Positions 52,071 to 60,114 of a DNA stretch of 64,000 nucleotides are shown one piece after another. A program made the position numbers and the translations under genes. Source of the stretch: Pseudomonadota bacterium (GTDB lineage Bacteria; Pseudomonadota; Alphaproteobacteria; Acetobacterales; Acetobacteraceae); the NCBI GenBank assembly GCA_021851785.1, contig JAJZBV010000007.1, forward strand, positions 45,825 through 109,824, written 5' to 3'. The notes beneath the pieces are model-generated. The model made no database searches. It saw only the letters and a program-made list of their open reading frames with translations, and was not told where the DNA came from. Every line of letters starts with the position of its first letter. Position 1 is the first letter of the stretch.

Positions 52071-52514
52071 TCAGGCGCCTTCGACTTCGAGAGCGAGGTC
52101 GATATTGCCGCGCGTCGCGTGGCTGTAGGGGCAGATTTTCTCGTGCGTCTCCTCCACCAGCGCGCGCGCCTCGGCGGTGGGGAGGGTCGGCACCTTGACG
52201 TGGATTTTGACCGCGATGCCGAACCCGCCGCCCTCACGCGGGCCGACCGCGGTCGAACACGTCACCACCGCGCCGGCGACGTTCTTCTTGTGCTGGCCGG
52301 CGACGAACTCCAGCGCGCCGCCGAAGCAGGCGGCATAGCCGGCGGCGAAGAGATGCTCCGGCGTCGTGGTGTTCGGCAAGCCCGGCCCGCCCATTTCCTT
52401 GCGCACCGAGAGATCGACGCTGAGCGAATGATCCGTGGTCTCCGAATGCCCGTTCCGCCCGCCGGTGCTGACGGCAACGGCGGTCACCAACGGCTTGATG
52501 CTGTGCGCGGCCAT
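52071..52514 (-). CDS. ohr: Organic hydroperoxide resistance protein
   Basis: A 147-residue OsmC/Ohr-family peroxidase that reduces organic hydroperoxides with lipoyl or thiol donors. Both redox cysteines are in context: 'PEHLFAAGYAACFGGALEFV' and 'ETHEKICPYSHATRGNIDLA'. 'MGGPGLPNTTTPEHLF' is typical of Ohr rather than OsmC. No ohrR regulator is adjacent. It converges with the GloVer gene with six bases between. Confidence 0.93.
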   Translation of the reverse strand: MAAHSIKPLVTAVAVSTGGRNGHSETTDHSLSVDLSVRKEMGGPGLPNTTTPEHLFAAGYAACFGGALEFVAGQHKKNVAGAVVTCSTAVGPREGGGFGIAVKIHVKVPTLPTAEARALVEETHEKICPYSHATRGNIDLALEVEGA

Positions 52515-52642
52515 GCGGCGTCCTCCTCTGTCGTTGCGGCAGGACCATGCTAGGCTCGGCCTGGCTGGGAGGGCAACAGGAAAGCGGATCCCCCGAGGCC
52601 GGCTTCGCCAACGGCGAAGCCCAACGGTGCAAATGTTTTTTG

Positions 52643-52664
52643 GTTCTTTTTTTCAAAAAAGAAC
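52643..52664. repeat. Dispersed A/T palindrome, copy 4
   Basis: GTTCTTTTTTT-C-AAAAAAGAAC forms a 10-bp stem like that at 19686-19709. It lies between ohr and the small-RNA promoter and may end a leftward or rightward transcript. Confidence 0.65.
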
Positions 52665-52682
52665 GTCTTTTTTCTTCCCCTA

Positions 52683-52710
52683 TTGACAAACCCGCCCCAT
52701 CCCCTACACC
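52683..52710 (+). promoter_or_regulatory. Promoter of the putative small RNA
   Basis: TTGACA at 52683-52688 and TACACC at 52705-52710 are separated by 16 bases on the plus strand. No open reading frame follows before the terminator at 52805. Confidence 0.6.
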
Positions 52711-52716
52711 TCTCCT

Positions 52717-52836
52717 CGCCCAGGCATAAAAATGGGGCCGGTTGTCGTAAGGCGGGCGGCGAGACCCGTGAAGCTGGGTGCTTTTCCTTCTCGCTCCGAG
52801 AAAGGGCGGCCTGTTGTATCGGGCCGCCTTTTGTTT
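52717..52836 (+). ncRNA. Putative small RNA of about 120 nt, family unknown
   Basis: Between two leftward genes lies a plus-strand promoter-to-terminator unit without a credible reading frame. Local stems are visible: ACCC-N8-GGGT around 52778-52793, CTTCTCG-CTC-CGAGAA around 52790-52804, and the terminator stem. It does not contain the conserved core of SRP RNA, tmRNA or RNase P. The ends are estimated from the promoter and terminator only. Confidence 0.55.
52805..52836 (+). terminator. Rho-independent terminator
   Basis: GGCGGCC (52805-52811) pairs with GGCCGCC (52822-52828) across a 10-base loop and is followed by TTTTGTTTT. The T-run on the plus strand only shows it ends rightward transcription, namely the putative small RNA. 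Confidence 0.85.
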
Positions 52837-52841
52837 TGCCC

Positions 52842-53288
52842 TCAGTTCCCCGGAATCCCGAGCGCGTTCTTGGGATCGACGAAGTGGTGCGGCGGCGCGA
52901 CGGCGGGGTAAAGCGCCACTTTCCACGCGCATTGCGGGGTCTGATAGACGCCGCTGAACACCCCTTTCTCGATCCGCCCCTCCAGCGTCAGCAGATAAGG
53001 CGGGCGGCTGGGTGGCGCGGTGTTGAGCCGCGCCAGCACCTGCCCCTCGCGGCTCATGCTGCCGCGCAGCACCAGCGCCCCGTCATTCGGCGTGAACACG
53101 ACGCTGAGATCGGCCGCCCGCGTCACCAGCGTCGCCGGCATCTGGTCCGTGCAATGGACGCCGCCGATCGGAAAAATCTCGCCGGTGAAGCGCTGGTCAT
53201 AGGATTGGGTGCTGAGGGCGTTGCCGATCGTGCCACAGCCGCCGAGGGCCAGCAGCGCCAACGCCAAGGACGCAAGGCGCGAACGCAT
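52842..53288 (-). CDS. Lipoprotein of unknown function
   Basis: A 148-residue predicted lipoprotein: signal 'RLASLALALLALGGC' (lipobox LGGC), then a beta-rich domain ('FTGEIFPIGGVHCTDQMPAT', 'YLLTLEGRIEKGVFSGVYQT') with two mature cysteines that could form a disulphide. It is two bases downstream of the rlpA-like gene, so the two are co-transcribed. I do not recognise the family. Confidence 0.72.
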   Translation of the reverse strand: MRSRLASLALALLALGGCGTIGNALSTQSYDQRFTGEIFPIGGVHCTDQMPATLVTRAADLSVVFTPNDGALVLRGSMSREGQVLARLNTAPPSRPPYLLTLEGRIEKGVFSGVYQTPQCAWKVALYPAVAPPHHFVDPKNALGIPGN

Positions 53289-53290
53289 GG

Positions 53291-53737
53291 TCAGAGCGGC
53301 GAGACCGCTACCTGCGCGGTGCCGCTTCTCAGGATCCCGAGCTTCTTCGCCGCCGCCGCCGAGAGGTCGATCACCCGGGCGCGATTGCCGGCGCGGTCGG
53401 TGATGGTCACGTCAACGAAGCGATCCGTCCCGACCAGCACCACCCGCACCTTGGTCCCGAGCGGCAGCCAGGGATGGGCGGCGCTCATCGCGGCGGCGTC
53501 AAACCGCCGGCCGCTCGCCATGCGCTTGCCGTGAAACCCGGGGCCGTACCAGGAGGCGGTGCCGATTTCCGCCGCCCCCTCGGCGTGACGCGCGCGGGCG
53601 CGGCGGGCGGCGACGCGCTTGGCGGGCGCCGTCTTGCCCTCACCCGGGGCCGGCTGCGCCGCAACCGCTCCCGGCGCGTGGAGCGACAGCAGCAGCAGCG
53701 ACGCCATCGCCCCAGGTAAAATTCGCTTCGGTCCCAT
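53291..53737 (-). CDS. RlpA-like septal ring lytic transglycosylase family protein
   Basis: A 148-residue exported protein with signal 'GAMASLLLLSLHAPGAVAAQ', a basic linker, and an RlpA-like double-psi beta-barrel: 'GTASWYGPGFHGKRMASGRR', 'SAAHPWLPLGTKVRVVLVGT', 'VTITDRAGNRARVIDLSAAA'. The family cleaves denuded glycan strands. No SPOR domain follows. I start at ATG 53737, which places the signal peptide first; a longer frame to 53836 is less likely. Confidence 0.85.
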   Translation of the reverse strand: MGPKRILPGAMASLLLLSLHAPGAVAAQPAPGEGKTAPAKRVAARRARARHAEGAAEIGTASWYGPGFHGKRMASGRRFDAAAMSAAHPWLPLGTKVRVVLVGTDRFVDVTITDRAGNRARVIDLSAAAAKKLGILRSGTAQVAVSPL

Positions 53738-53841
53738 GCGATACTCTCCCGAATCCGCCGCCAACAAACACAAAACCTGCCCCGGCGCAAGTTTTGGCGT
53801 ATCGTCTCCCTTTGCCGCGCCCAGCAGCGGATGCACAATAA

Positions 53842-54312
53842 ATGTTGACTTTTAATACAACGATTGACACAATGCTGAACGTGGGGCGGTTGGTTCGTTA
53901 CGAGCCGCGGTTTCGCTTCGACCAGCAGCCGACGTGCCTCGTCTATCTCCGCCCGGAATGCCACAAACAGATCAAGGCCCTGCCCGATGCCCCCGTTGGC
54001 GAAAACCCTGACCCGGTGCCGCGCGAGCAGATCACGGTTCTGCTCGATCGTTTTTGCGCCGGGAACGCACTCCTTGTCGGCCATGATTTCGAGCCGCGCG
54101 GAGAAAAACTCTTCGTTCTCAAAACGCGGAGCGTGCGCGCCGGGACGGTTTTTCTGAGCCAAGGGGTGCTGATCATGCTCGATGTGCAGCCAAAGGCCGC
54201 GTTCAATCGCGACAAGGGCGGCAAGCTGAACAACACGAAATGGTATGCTTCCTGCCGCGCCTTGCCGGAGTTTCAGCAGCTCTCTCCATTCGCCGTGAAA
54301 GACGCCCCATGA
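53842..54312 (+). CDS. Hypothetical protein, possible toxin of a toxin-antitoxin-like pair
   Basis: A 156-residue soluble protein. The C-terminal half has alternating strands with basic residues ('FVLKTRSVRAGTVFLSQGVL', 'FNRDKGGKLNNTKWYASCRA'), which would fit a RelE-like fold, but I do not recognise the family with confidence. A downstream XRE gene overlaps its stop (ATGA), the usual arrangement of toxin-first pairs. The start could also be ATG 53872. The upstream region is A/T-rich with TTGAC motifs. Confidence 0.5.
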   Translation: MLTFNTTIDTMLNVGRLVRYEPRFRFDQQPTCLVYLRPECHKQIKALPDAPVGENPDPVPREQITVLLDRFCAGNALLVGHDFEPRGEKLFVLKTRSVRAGTVFLSQGVLIMLDVQPKAAFNRDKGGKLNNTKWYASCRALPEFQQLSPFAVKDAP

Positions 54313-54725
54313 GACGCAAACGTGAACCATTAGATGCCGAGGGGCAGCGCGTTTATGCCCGCCTCGTCGCCGATGTCGCGCGCGAACTGGCGTCCGCTCT
54401 CGCGCGGGAGGGCAAGCTCGGCACGATCACACGCGCCGAGCTGGCGCGGCGGCTCGGACGCGACAAGGCGTTCGTCTCGCGCAAGCTCTCCGGCGGGGAG
54501 AATATGGAACTCCGCACCATCGCCGCCTTTCTCGCCGCGCTCGGCTATGAAATGGACGTCAAGGCGGCGCGGGTTGCGGCGGCGCCGGGAGAGGGGCGGA
54601 ATATTTTTTCCGAGGTTCCCACTTCCTTACCGTCCACGATCAGGGTTTCCCCCGATCCGCGTCCGAACACGCCCACCGCCACGACGACGCCGGTCGTGAA
54701 AGTACACTTCCCTCATGCCGCATGA
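54309..54725 (+). CDS. XRE-family HTH protein, probable antitoxin
   Basis: A 138-residue protein with a helix-turn-helix at about residues 40-80: 'TITRAELARRLGRDKAFVSR' then 'KLSGGENMELRTIAAFLAAL', the type used by HigA-like antitoxins. The tail is Thr/Pro-rich. The gene is coupled to the upstream gene by ATGA and overlaps the downstream gene by 11 bases, forming a three-gene unit. Confidence 0.7.
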   Translation: MRRKREPLDAEGQRVYARLVADVARELASALAREGKLGTITRAELARRLGRDKAFVSRKLSGGENMELRTIAAFLAALGYEMDVKAARVAAAPGEGRNIFSEVPTSLPSTIRVSPDPRPNTPTATTTPVVKVHFPHAA

Positions 54726-55131
54726 GCCGAAGATCGAAACCGCTCTCGTCTGTGACGATGTGCGACGTGAGCAAAGCGGCAAGGATATCCTGATCGGCGT
54801 CTATACCGCCGGCATCGGCGTGCCCGCCTTGCCTTCGCAACAGCGGTTTGCCTTCTGGCTTATGCTCAGCGCGCCAGAGCCGGGAGCGTTTTCGCTGACG
54901 CTGCGCATTCTCGTCCCCCAAACCACGCGGGCCGATGTCCGTATGGAACTCGACATATCGCCCAAACCCGATGCTGTGTTTTCACAAGAACCCTTCGCCC
55001 TGTTCACGCCTCCGCTCCTGCTTCAGATCACTGAGCCCGGCGATCTCGAACTCCAGGCACGCTGGGGCGAGCGGGGGAAATTCCGCACGCTCCTGCGCAA
55101 GCCAATCGCTCTCATTCCGCCGACGCCGTAA
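54715..55131 (+). CDS. DUF6941-like protein
   Basis: A 138-residue protein of mainly beta character: 'KIETALVCDDVRREQSGKDI', 'LIGVYTAGIGVPALPSQQRF', 'LEIQ'-like edges such as 'GDLELQARWGERGKFRTLLR'. The opening resembles DUF6941, a family without known function. It overlaps the XRE gene by 11 bases, so it is translated with the toxin-antitoxin-like pair; its role there is unknown. Confidence 0.5.
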   Translation: MPHEPKIETALVCDDVRREQSGKDILIGVYTAGIGVPALPSQQRFAFWLMLSAPEPGAFSLTLRILVPQTTRADVRMELDISPKPDAVFSQEPFALFTPPLLLQITEPGDLELQARWGERGKFRTLLRKPIALIPPTP

Positions 55132-55149
55132 TGCGCGAAAAATTCTCCC

Positions 55150-56382
55150 TCACCCCGCGAGCGTGCAATCGGTGATCGGGGGGGCGGCGTCGATCGGCGC
55201 GGTGGTGGCGACGAGTTTGTAGTAATCCCAGCCGCCTTTGCTTTCTTCGGGGGATTTCACCTCGAACAGATAGGGCGTCACCATCGCCCGGCCGTCGGCG
55301 CGGATGCGGGTTTGGCTGAATGCGTCGTCCTCGGCGACGTTCTCTTTCATATGCGCGATCACCGCCGCGCCATCGCGCGCCCGCGGCAAGCCGAGGGCGG
55401 CGACCGATTTCAGGTAATGCAGCGTCCCCGCGTAACAGGCGGCATGCACATCGTTCGGGTAATTTCCTGAGGTTTTGGGAAGTACGCGCCGGGTGAAGGC
55501 GCGCGTGCGGTCGTTCAGATCCCAGTAAAAACTCTCGGTCAGCAACAGGCCCTGCGCTGTCTCCAGCCCAAGCCCGTGGACCCCGGTCACCGAAAACACC
55601 AGCGCCGCGAGCCGCGTGCCATCTTTGGTGAGGCCGAACTCCTTCGCTTGCTTCACGCAATTCACCGTGTCATCGCCGGCATTGGCGAATCCCAGAACCT
55701 TCGCCCCGCTCGCCTTGGCACGCACCAGGAAGGAGGAAAAATCGGTGACGCCGGGGAACGGGTAAACCGCGTTTCCCAAGACCTTGCCACCGAGTTTGGT
55801 CACCACCTCGCTCGCATCGCGCGCGAGCTGCTGGCCGAAGACATAATCGGCGGTGATGAAATACCAGCTATCGCCGCCGCCCCTGACGATCGCGCGGCCC
55901 GAGGAGGCGGCGACCATGAACACGTCATAGCCCCAATGGACGGTGACCGGCGTGCATTGCTTGCCCGTCAGATCATCGGTGCCGGCGCCGGTGTTGACAT
56001 AGGCTTTGTTCTTTTCACGGCAGATGGTGTTGACCGCGAGCGCGACCGACGATGTCGGCACATCGGTGATCATATCGACATGATCGCGGTCGAACCATTG
56101 GCGGGCGATGGTCGCGCCGATATCGGGTTTGTTCTGATGATCGCCGGTCAGGATCTCCACCGCCAACCCCTGGCCGCCGAAATCCTCCACCGCCTGGCGC
56201 GCGCAGGCGACCGAGGTCGGCCCGGTGACATCACGATAGGGGCCGGACATGTCGGTGAGCACGCCGATGCGGATGACGTTCCTGGCCGCTGCGCCCGCCT
56301 GCGCGCGGGCGTTATTTGGGGCGGCGAGCGGGGCACAGGCGGCGCCGGCGAATTGCAGCATCTCGCGGCGGGTGAAGATCAT
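55150..56382 (-). CDS. Periplasmic branched-chain amino acid-type solute-binding protein
   Basis: A 410-residue ABC-transporter binding protein of the LivJ/LivK (Peripla_BP_6) type. The leader has a twin-arginine motif ('FTRREMLQFAGAACAPLAAP'). The mature protein opens 'IRIGVLTDMSGPYRDVTGP', followed by 'VDMITDVPTSSVALAVN', 'WYFITADYVFGQQLARDAS' and 'GAKVLGFANAGDDTVN'. No liv permease or ATPase genes are adjacent, so it is an orphan that may serve a transporter elsewhere. The ligand is unknown. Confidence 0.9.
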   Translation of the reverse strand: MIFTRREMLQFAGAACAPLAAPNNARAQAGAAARNVIRIGVLTDMSGPYRDVTGPTSVACARQAVEDFGGQGLAVEILTGDHQNKPDIGATIARQWFDRDHVDMITDVPTSSVALAVNTICREKNKAYVNTGAGTDDLTGKQCTPVTVHWGYDVFMVAASSGRAIVRGGGDSWYFITADYVFGQQLARDASEVVTKLGGKVLGNAVYPFPGVTDFSSFLVRAKASGAKVLGFANAGDDTVNCVKQAKEFGLTKDGTRLAALVFSVTGVHGLGLETAQGLLLTESFYWDLNDRTRAFTRRVLPKTSGNYPNDVHAACYAGTLHYLKSVAALGLPRARDGAAVIAHMKENVAEDDAFSQTRIRADGRAMVTPYLFEVKSPEESKGGWDYYKLVATTAPIDAAPPITDCTLAG

Positions 56383-56604
56383 ACGGTCCTCCCATTTTTT
56401 TTGTGGCTCGTGTCGGCCCGTTTCAGCGTCTTCGGTATAACGAAAACCGTTGAACGAAGGAAAAGAAATTTCCTCCCCTCCCCAAAAAACCGCTTGCCCA
56501 CGCGCCCCGGTATGACGTATAAGCGCCGTTAGTATGGCTAACTATGTCGGGCGGGCATCCTCCGCGCCCAAGCCGCCAACCCCCTCGCCCTCCGGACCCA
56601 CGCA

Positions 56605-56967
56605 ATGCCCTCCCCAGACCCTGACGGCGCGGCGGGCGACGGCCCGTCTCCGCTCGACATTCTGCTCGCGGTGATGCGCGCGAAATGGGCCGAGGGCGAC
56701 GCCGACGGCGCCGCCGAACTCGCCCGCGCCGCCGCCCCCTATCTTCACCCCCGCCGCGCCCCGGTCTCCGCCGAGCGCGGCCGAGGACGCGCGAAGGACG
56801 CCGCCCCTGCCCTCAGCGATGCCGATCTCGAACGCGAAATCACGGCCATTGCTCGCGGAAGCGGCGCTGCGTCGGTCACTGCGGACCTCTTTGCAGGCCT
56901 TCGCGATGCTGGCGCTGGCCCCCGAACGCCACCGCCCGGCGGCGCATCACCGGCTGATCATCGCTGA
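56605..56967 (+). CDS. Phage terminase small subunit-like protein
   Basis: A 120-residue acidic/Ala-rich protein directly upstream of, and overlapping, the terminase large subunit gene by 149 bases in another frame. The N-terminal helix pair ('SPLDILLAVMRAKWAEGDAD', 'GAAELARAAAPYLHPRRAPV') is like DNA-binding small subunits. Identification rests mainly on position. Confidence 0.55.
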   Translation: MPSPDPDGAAGDGPSPLDILLAVMRAKWAEGDADGAAELARAAAPYLHPRRAPVSAERGRGRAKDAAPALSDADLEREITAIARGSGAASVTADLFAGLRDAGAGPRTPPPGGASPADHR

Positions 56968-58243
56968 GCTGGAGGCGCTGGCCCGCGGCGAGAACGACCG
57001 GCTGATGCTGCTGCTGCCGCCCGGGTCCGCGAAATCCACTTACGCCAGCGTCATCTTTCCCGCCTGGTGGTTCACCCAGGCGCAGCACTCGAATGTCATC
57101 GCGGCGTGTCATACGGCGTCGCTCGCGAGCCATTTCGGCCGCCGGGCGCGCAATCTCGTCGCCGAGCACCGGCGCCGCCTCGGGATCGACCTCGCGCCCG
57201 ATGCCCGCGCCAGCGCGAACTGGGCGACGACCGAAGGCGGCTCCTATTACGCGACCGGCGTGCGCGGGCCGATCACCGGCAGACGCGCCGATCTCGTGCT
57301 CATCGACGATCCCGTCAAATCGCAGGCGGAAGCGGATTCGGCGGCGGCGCGCGCGCATGTCTGGCAATGGTATCAGAGCGATCTGATCTCGCGCCTCAAG
57401 CCCGGCGGCAAAATCGTGCTCATCATGACGCGCTGGCACGAGGATGATCTCGGCGGGCGGATCCTCGCCGAGGAAGCGGCGGGCGGCGATCGCTGGCGCG
57501 TCTTGCGTCTGCCGGCGCTCGCCGAAAGCGATGATCCGCTCGGCCGCGCCGAGGGCTGTGCTCTGTGGCCGGAATGGGAAAATCACGAGGCACTGGCAAG
57601 GAAACGCCGCATCATCGGCGAACGCGCCTGGGCCGCGCTCTATCAGCAGCGGCCGCGCCCGCCGGAGGGATTATTGTTTCAGACCGAAGCGATCACGCTT
57701 TTGGACGCGGCGCCACGCGCGGTTGCGCGCGTGCGCGCCTGGGATCTCGCCGCCAGCATCGCCCGCCCCGGCTTCGATCCGGATTGGACGGTCGGCCTGC
57801 GGCTCTTGAAAGATGAGGCTGGTCGCTTCGTCGTGGACGACGTCGTGCGTCTGCGCGGCGGCCCGCATGAGGTTGAGCAAGCCATTCTCGCTTGCGCCGC
57901 GCGCGACGGGCGCGAGACCACCGTTCTGCTGCCGCAGGATCCCGGCCAGGCCGGGCGCGCGCAGGTTCTCTATCTGACCCGGAAACTCGCCGGCCACCAC
58001 GTCGTCTCCGGGCCCGAAAGCGGCGCCAAGACGACACGCGCCGCCCCGGTGGCGAGCCAGACGGCGTGCGGCAATCTCGCCCTCGTCAAGGCACCCTTCA
58101 CCCGCGCCCTGATCGAGGAGCTTCGCGACTTCCCTGCCGGCACCAAGGATGATCAGGTGGATGCGCTGTCACGCGCCTTCGCCCATCTCAGCGCCGCCCC
58201 GCAAGCGACACGGCAGATCAATCTGCCCCTTCTTTCCCGGTAG
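56819..58243 (+). CDS. Phage terminase large subunit
   Basis: A 474-residue packaging motor. The ATPase has Walker A 'LLLPPGSAKSTYASVIFPAW', an adenine/C-motif region 'SNVIAACHTASLASHFGRRA', and Walker B 'RADLVLIDDPVKSQAEAD'. The RNase H-like nuclease has acidic residues in 'VRAWDLAASIA' and 'TKDDQVDALSRAFAH'. Length and motif order are normal, so it looks intact. It is the first clear gene of the late operon. Confidence 0.93.
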   Translation: MPISNAKSRPLLAEAALRRSLRTSLQAFAMLALAPERHRPAAHHRLIIAELEALARGENDRLMLLLPPGSAKSTYASVIFPAWWFTQAQHSNVIAACHTASLASHFGRRARNLVAEHRRRLGIDLAPDARASANWATTEGGSYYATGVRGPITGRRADLVLIDDPVKSQAEADSAAARAHVWQWYQSDLISRLKPGGKIVLIMTRWHEDDLGGRILAEEAAGGDRWRVLRLPALAESDDPLGRAEGCALWPEWENHEALARKRRIIGERAWAALYQQRPRPPEGLLFQTEAITLLDAAPRAVARVRAWDLAASIARPGFDPDWTVGLRLLKDEAGRFVVDDVVRLRGGPHEVEQAILACAARDGRETTVLLPQDPGQAGRAQVLYLTRKLAGHHVVSGPESGAKTTRAAPVASQTACGNLALVKAPFTRALIEELRDFPAGTKDDQVDALSRAFAHLSAAPQATRQINLPLLSR

Positions 58244-58247
58244 AGGC

Positions 58248-59657
58248 ATGTTCGACACACTCGCAAGCCTGATCCCCGACGATCCCGAATATCCCGCGCG
58301 GGCGCGCAAGCTCGATATCCTGCGCCGGGTTCTCGACGGCACGCTCTATGACGTTTTGCCGTACGAATTCCACGACGAACGCAGCCCGGGTGGAGAATAT
58401 ATCCCGCTCCGCCAGCGACGGCCCTCGGTGCGCTATAATCTCTGCCGCATCGTGGTCGAGGATTCGGTTGCCCTGGTGTTCAGCGAAGGCCATTTCCCGA
58501 CCCTCGATTCGCCGGATCCCTCGGTGCGCGACGCCCTCGCCGCGATCCTGCGCGAGGCCAGGCTGAACGAGGTGATGATCGACGCTTGCTTGCGCGGCTC
58601 GGTCGGCTCGGTCGCGATCTTGATGCGTGTCCTCCGCGGGCGGGTGTTCTTCCAAACCCTGGAGACGATGTATCTGACCCCGCGCTGGGACGCCGAGGCA
58701 CCCGATACGCTCGCCACCGTCACCGAGAAATTCAAGGTCTCTGGCGCCAATCTCCTCGACCAGGGCTACGAAATTCCAGACCAGACCGGCCAGTACTGGT
58801 TCCAGCGGCGCTGGGACGTGCAATGGGAGTGGTGGTTCGAGCCCTGGCCGATCGGCAGCGACGAGGCGCCGCGCATCGATCACCCGCGCAGCGTCCGCCA
58901 TGGCCTCGGCTTCGTTCCCATCGTCTGGATCAAGAATCTTCCGGGACCGTCGGCGACCGGAGACATGCGTGACGGCGCCTGCACGTTTCGCGCCGCCGTC
59001 GAAACCGCGATCGAGATCGATTATCAGCTCTCGCAAGCCGGGCGCGGCCTCAAATACAGCTCCGATCCCACGCTTCTGATCAAGGAGCCGGCGACCTCGG
59101 ACAATCAGATCATCAAAGGTGCCGCCAACGCCCTCGTGGTTTCCGAAAAGGGCGATGCCAGGCTGCTCGAGATCGGCGGCACCGCTTCCGCCGCGGTGAT
59201 CGATTACGTGCGCACACTCCGCGAACTCGCTCTGGAGAGCATCCACGGCAACCGCGCCGATGCGCAGCGCTTCGCCGCCCCGACCTCGGGCCGCGCGCTC
59301 GAGATGATGAACCAGGGTCTGATCTGGCTCGCCGATAATCTCAGGATTTCCTATGGCGAGGGCGGATTGGTCGCGCTCGCGCGCATGGTGCTCAGGGCCA
59401 GCGGGCATTATCCGCTGATCGTGCGTGGCGCCGAACTCGCGCCGCTCGACCCCGAAGCCGGGATCAGCCTCACCTGGCCGCGCTGGTATCCGCCTTCCGC
59501 CGATGATCGGCTGAAGGATGCCCAGGCGCTTACCGCGCTCACCGCCGCCGGACTTTTGTCGCGCGAGAGCGCGCTAAAATCTCTCGCCGGCACCTACGAC
59601 ATCGACAACATCGGCAACGAGATCGCAAGCATCTCGGATGCGGAAGGAACAACATGA
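58248..59657 (+). CDS. Phage portal protein
   Basis: A 469-residue portal-like protein (SPP1 gp6/HK97-type size) following terminase by four bases: 'NLCRIVVEDSVALVFSEGHF', 'RGSVGSVAILMRVLRGRVFF', 'VPIVWIKNLPGPSATGD', 'ALESIHGNRADAQRFAAPTS'. Portal rings connect capsid and tail and conduct DNA. I start at the ATG 58248; frame upstream to 58149 lies in terminase. Assignment is by size, order and general motifs. Confidence 0.85.
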   Translation: MFDTLASLIPDDPEYPARARKLDILRRVLDGTLYDVLPYEFHDERSPGGEYIPLRQRRPSVRYNLCRIVVEDSVALVFSEGHFPTLDSPDPSVRDALAAILREARLNEVMIDACLRGSVGSVAILMRVLRGRVFFQTLETMYLTPRWDAEAPDTLATVTEKFKVSGANLLDQGYEIPDQTGQYWFQRRWDVQWEWWFEPWPIGSDEAPRIDHPRSVRHGLGFVPIVWIKNLPGPSATGDMRDGACTFRAAVETAIEIDYQLSQAGRGLKYSSDPTLLIKEPATSDNQIIKGAANALVVSEKGDARLLEIGGTASAAVIDYVRTLRELALESIHGNRADAQRFAAPTSGRALEMMNQGLIWLADNLRISYGEGGLVALARMVLRASGHYPLIVRGAELAPLDPEAGISLTWPRWYPPSADDRLKDAQALTALTAAGLLSRESALKSLAGTYDIDNIGNEIASISDAEGTT

Positions 59658-60058
59658 CCGAAGCGAGCGACCTCTCTCCGCCGGAACCGACGATCGAGGA
59701 ATTGCGTGCGGAGACCGCCGCATTGACCCGGCAATTGCAGGAAGTGACCGACGCCGCGCGCACTCGCGTCATTCGCGCCGAACTCAAGGCCGAAGCCATC
59801 AAGGCCGGAATGATCGATCTCGACGGCTTGAAACTCATTGATCCCTCCGAGATCAAACTCGACGACAAGGGCGAGGTCGAGGGCGCCGGCGCGCTGATGA
59901 GCAAGCTGAAGCGCGACAAGCCTTGGCTGTTCGGCGCGCACTCCTCCTCCTCGCGGGCGACGCCACCGCAAGCCCAGCCGCCGCGCCAGAAGCACGCGAC
60001 GGAAATGACCGCCGCCGAATACCGCGCCGCCCGCGCGGATTTGTTGCGACGGAGATAG
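59654..60058 (+). CDS. Phage scaffolding-like protein
   Basis: A 134-residue, highly helical charged protein: 'IEELRAETAALTRQLQEVTD', 'IRAELKAEAIKAGMIDLDGL', 'LIDPSEIKLDDKGEVEGAGA'. It is placed between portal and capsid, as scaffold proteins are. Overlap with the portal stop (ATGA) shows coupling. Scaffolds assist procapsid assembly and then leave. Confidence 0.75.
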   Translation: MTEASDLSPPEPTIEELRAETAALTRQLQEVTDAARTRVIRAELKAEAIKAGMIDLDGLKLIDPSEIKLDDKGEVEGAGALMSKLKRDKPWLFGAHSSSSRATPPQAQPPRQKHATEMTAAEYRAARADLLRRR

Positions 60059-60114
60059 CTAAGCGGAGCCCTTGACCTTACCTTTCCCGTCCATCTCCCA
60101 ACAGAGGATCTCCC

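Noticed and set aside
52717..52836. SRP RNA, 6S RNA or riboswitch identity for the small RNA
   Set aside because: The conserved SRP loop is absent, length is short for 6S RNA, and the unit is not in front of a plus-strand gene.
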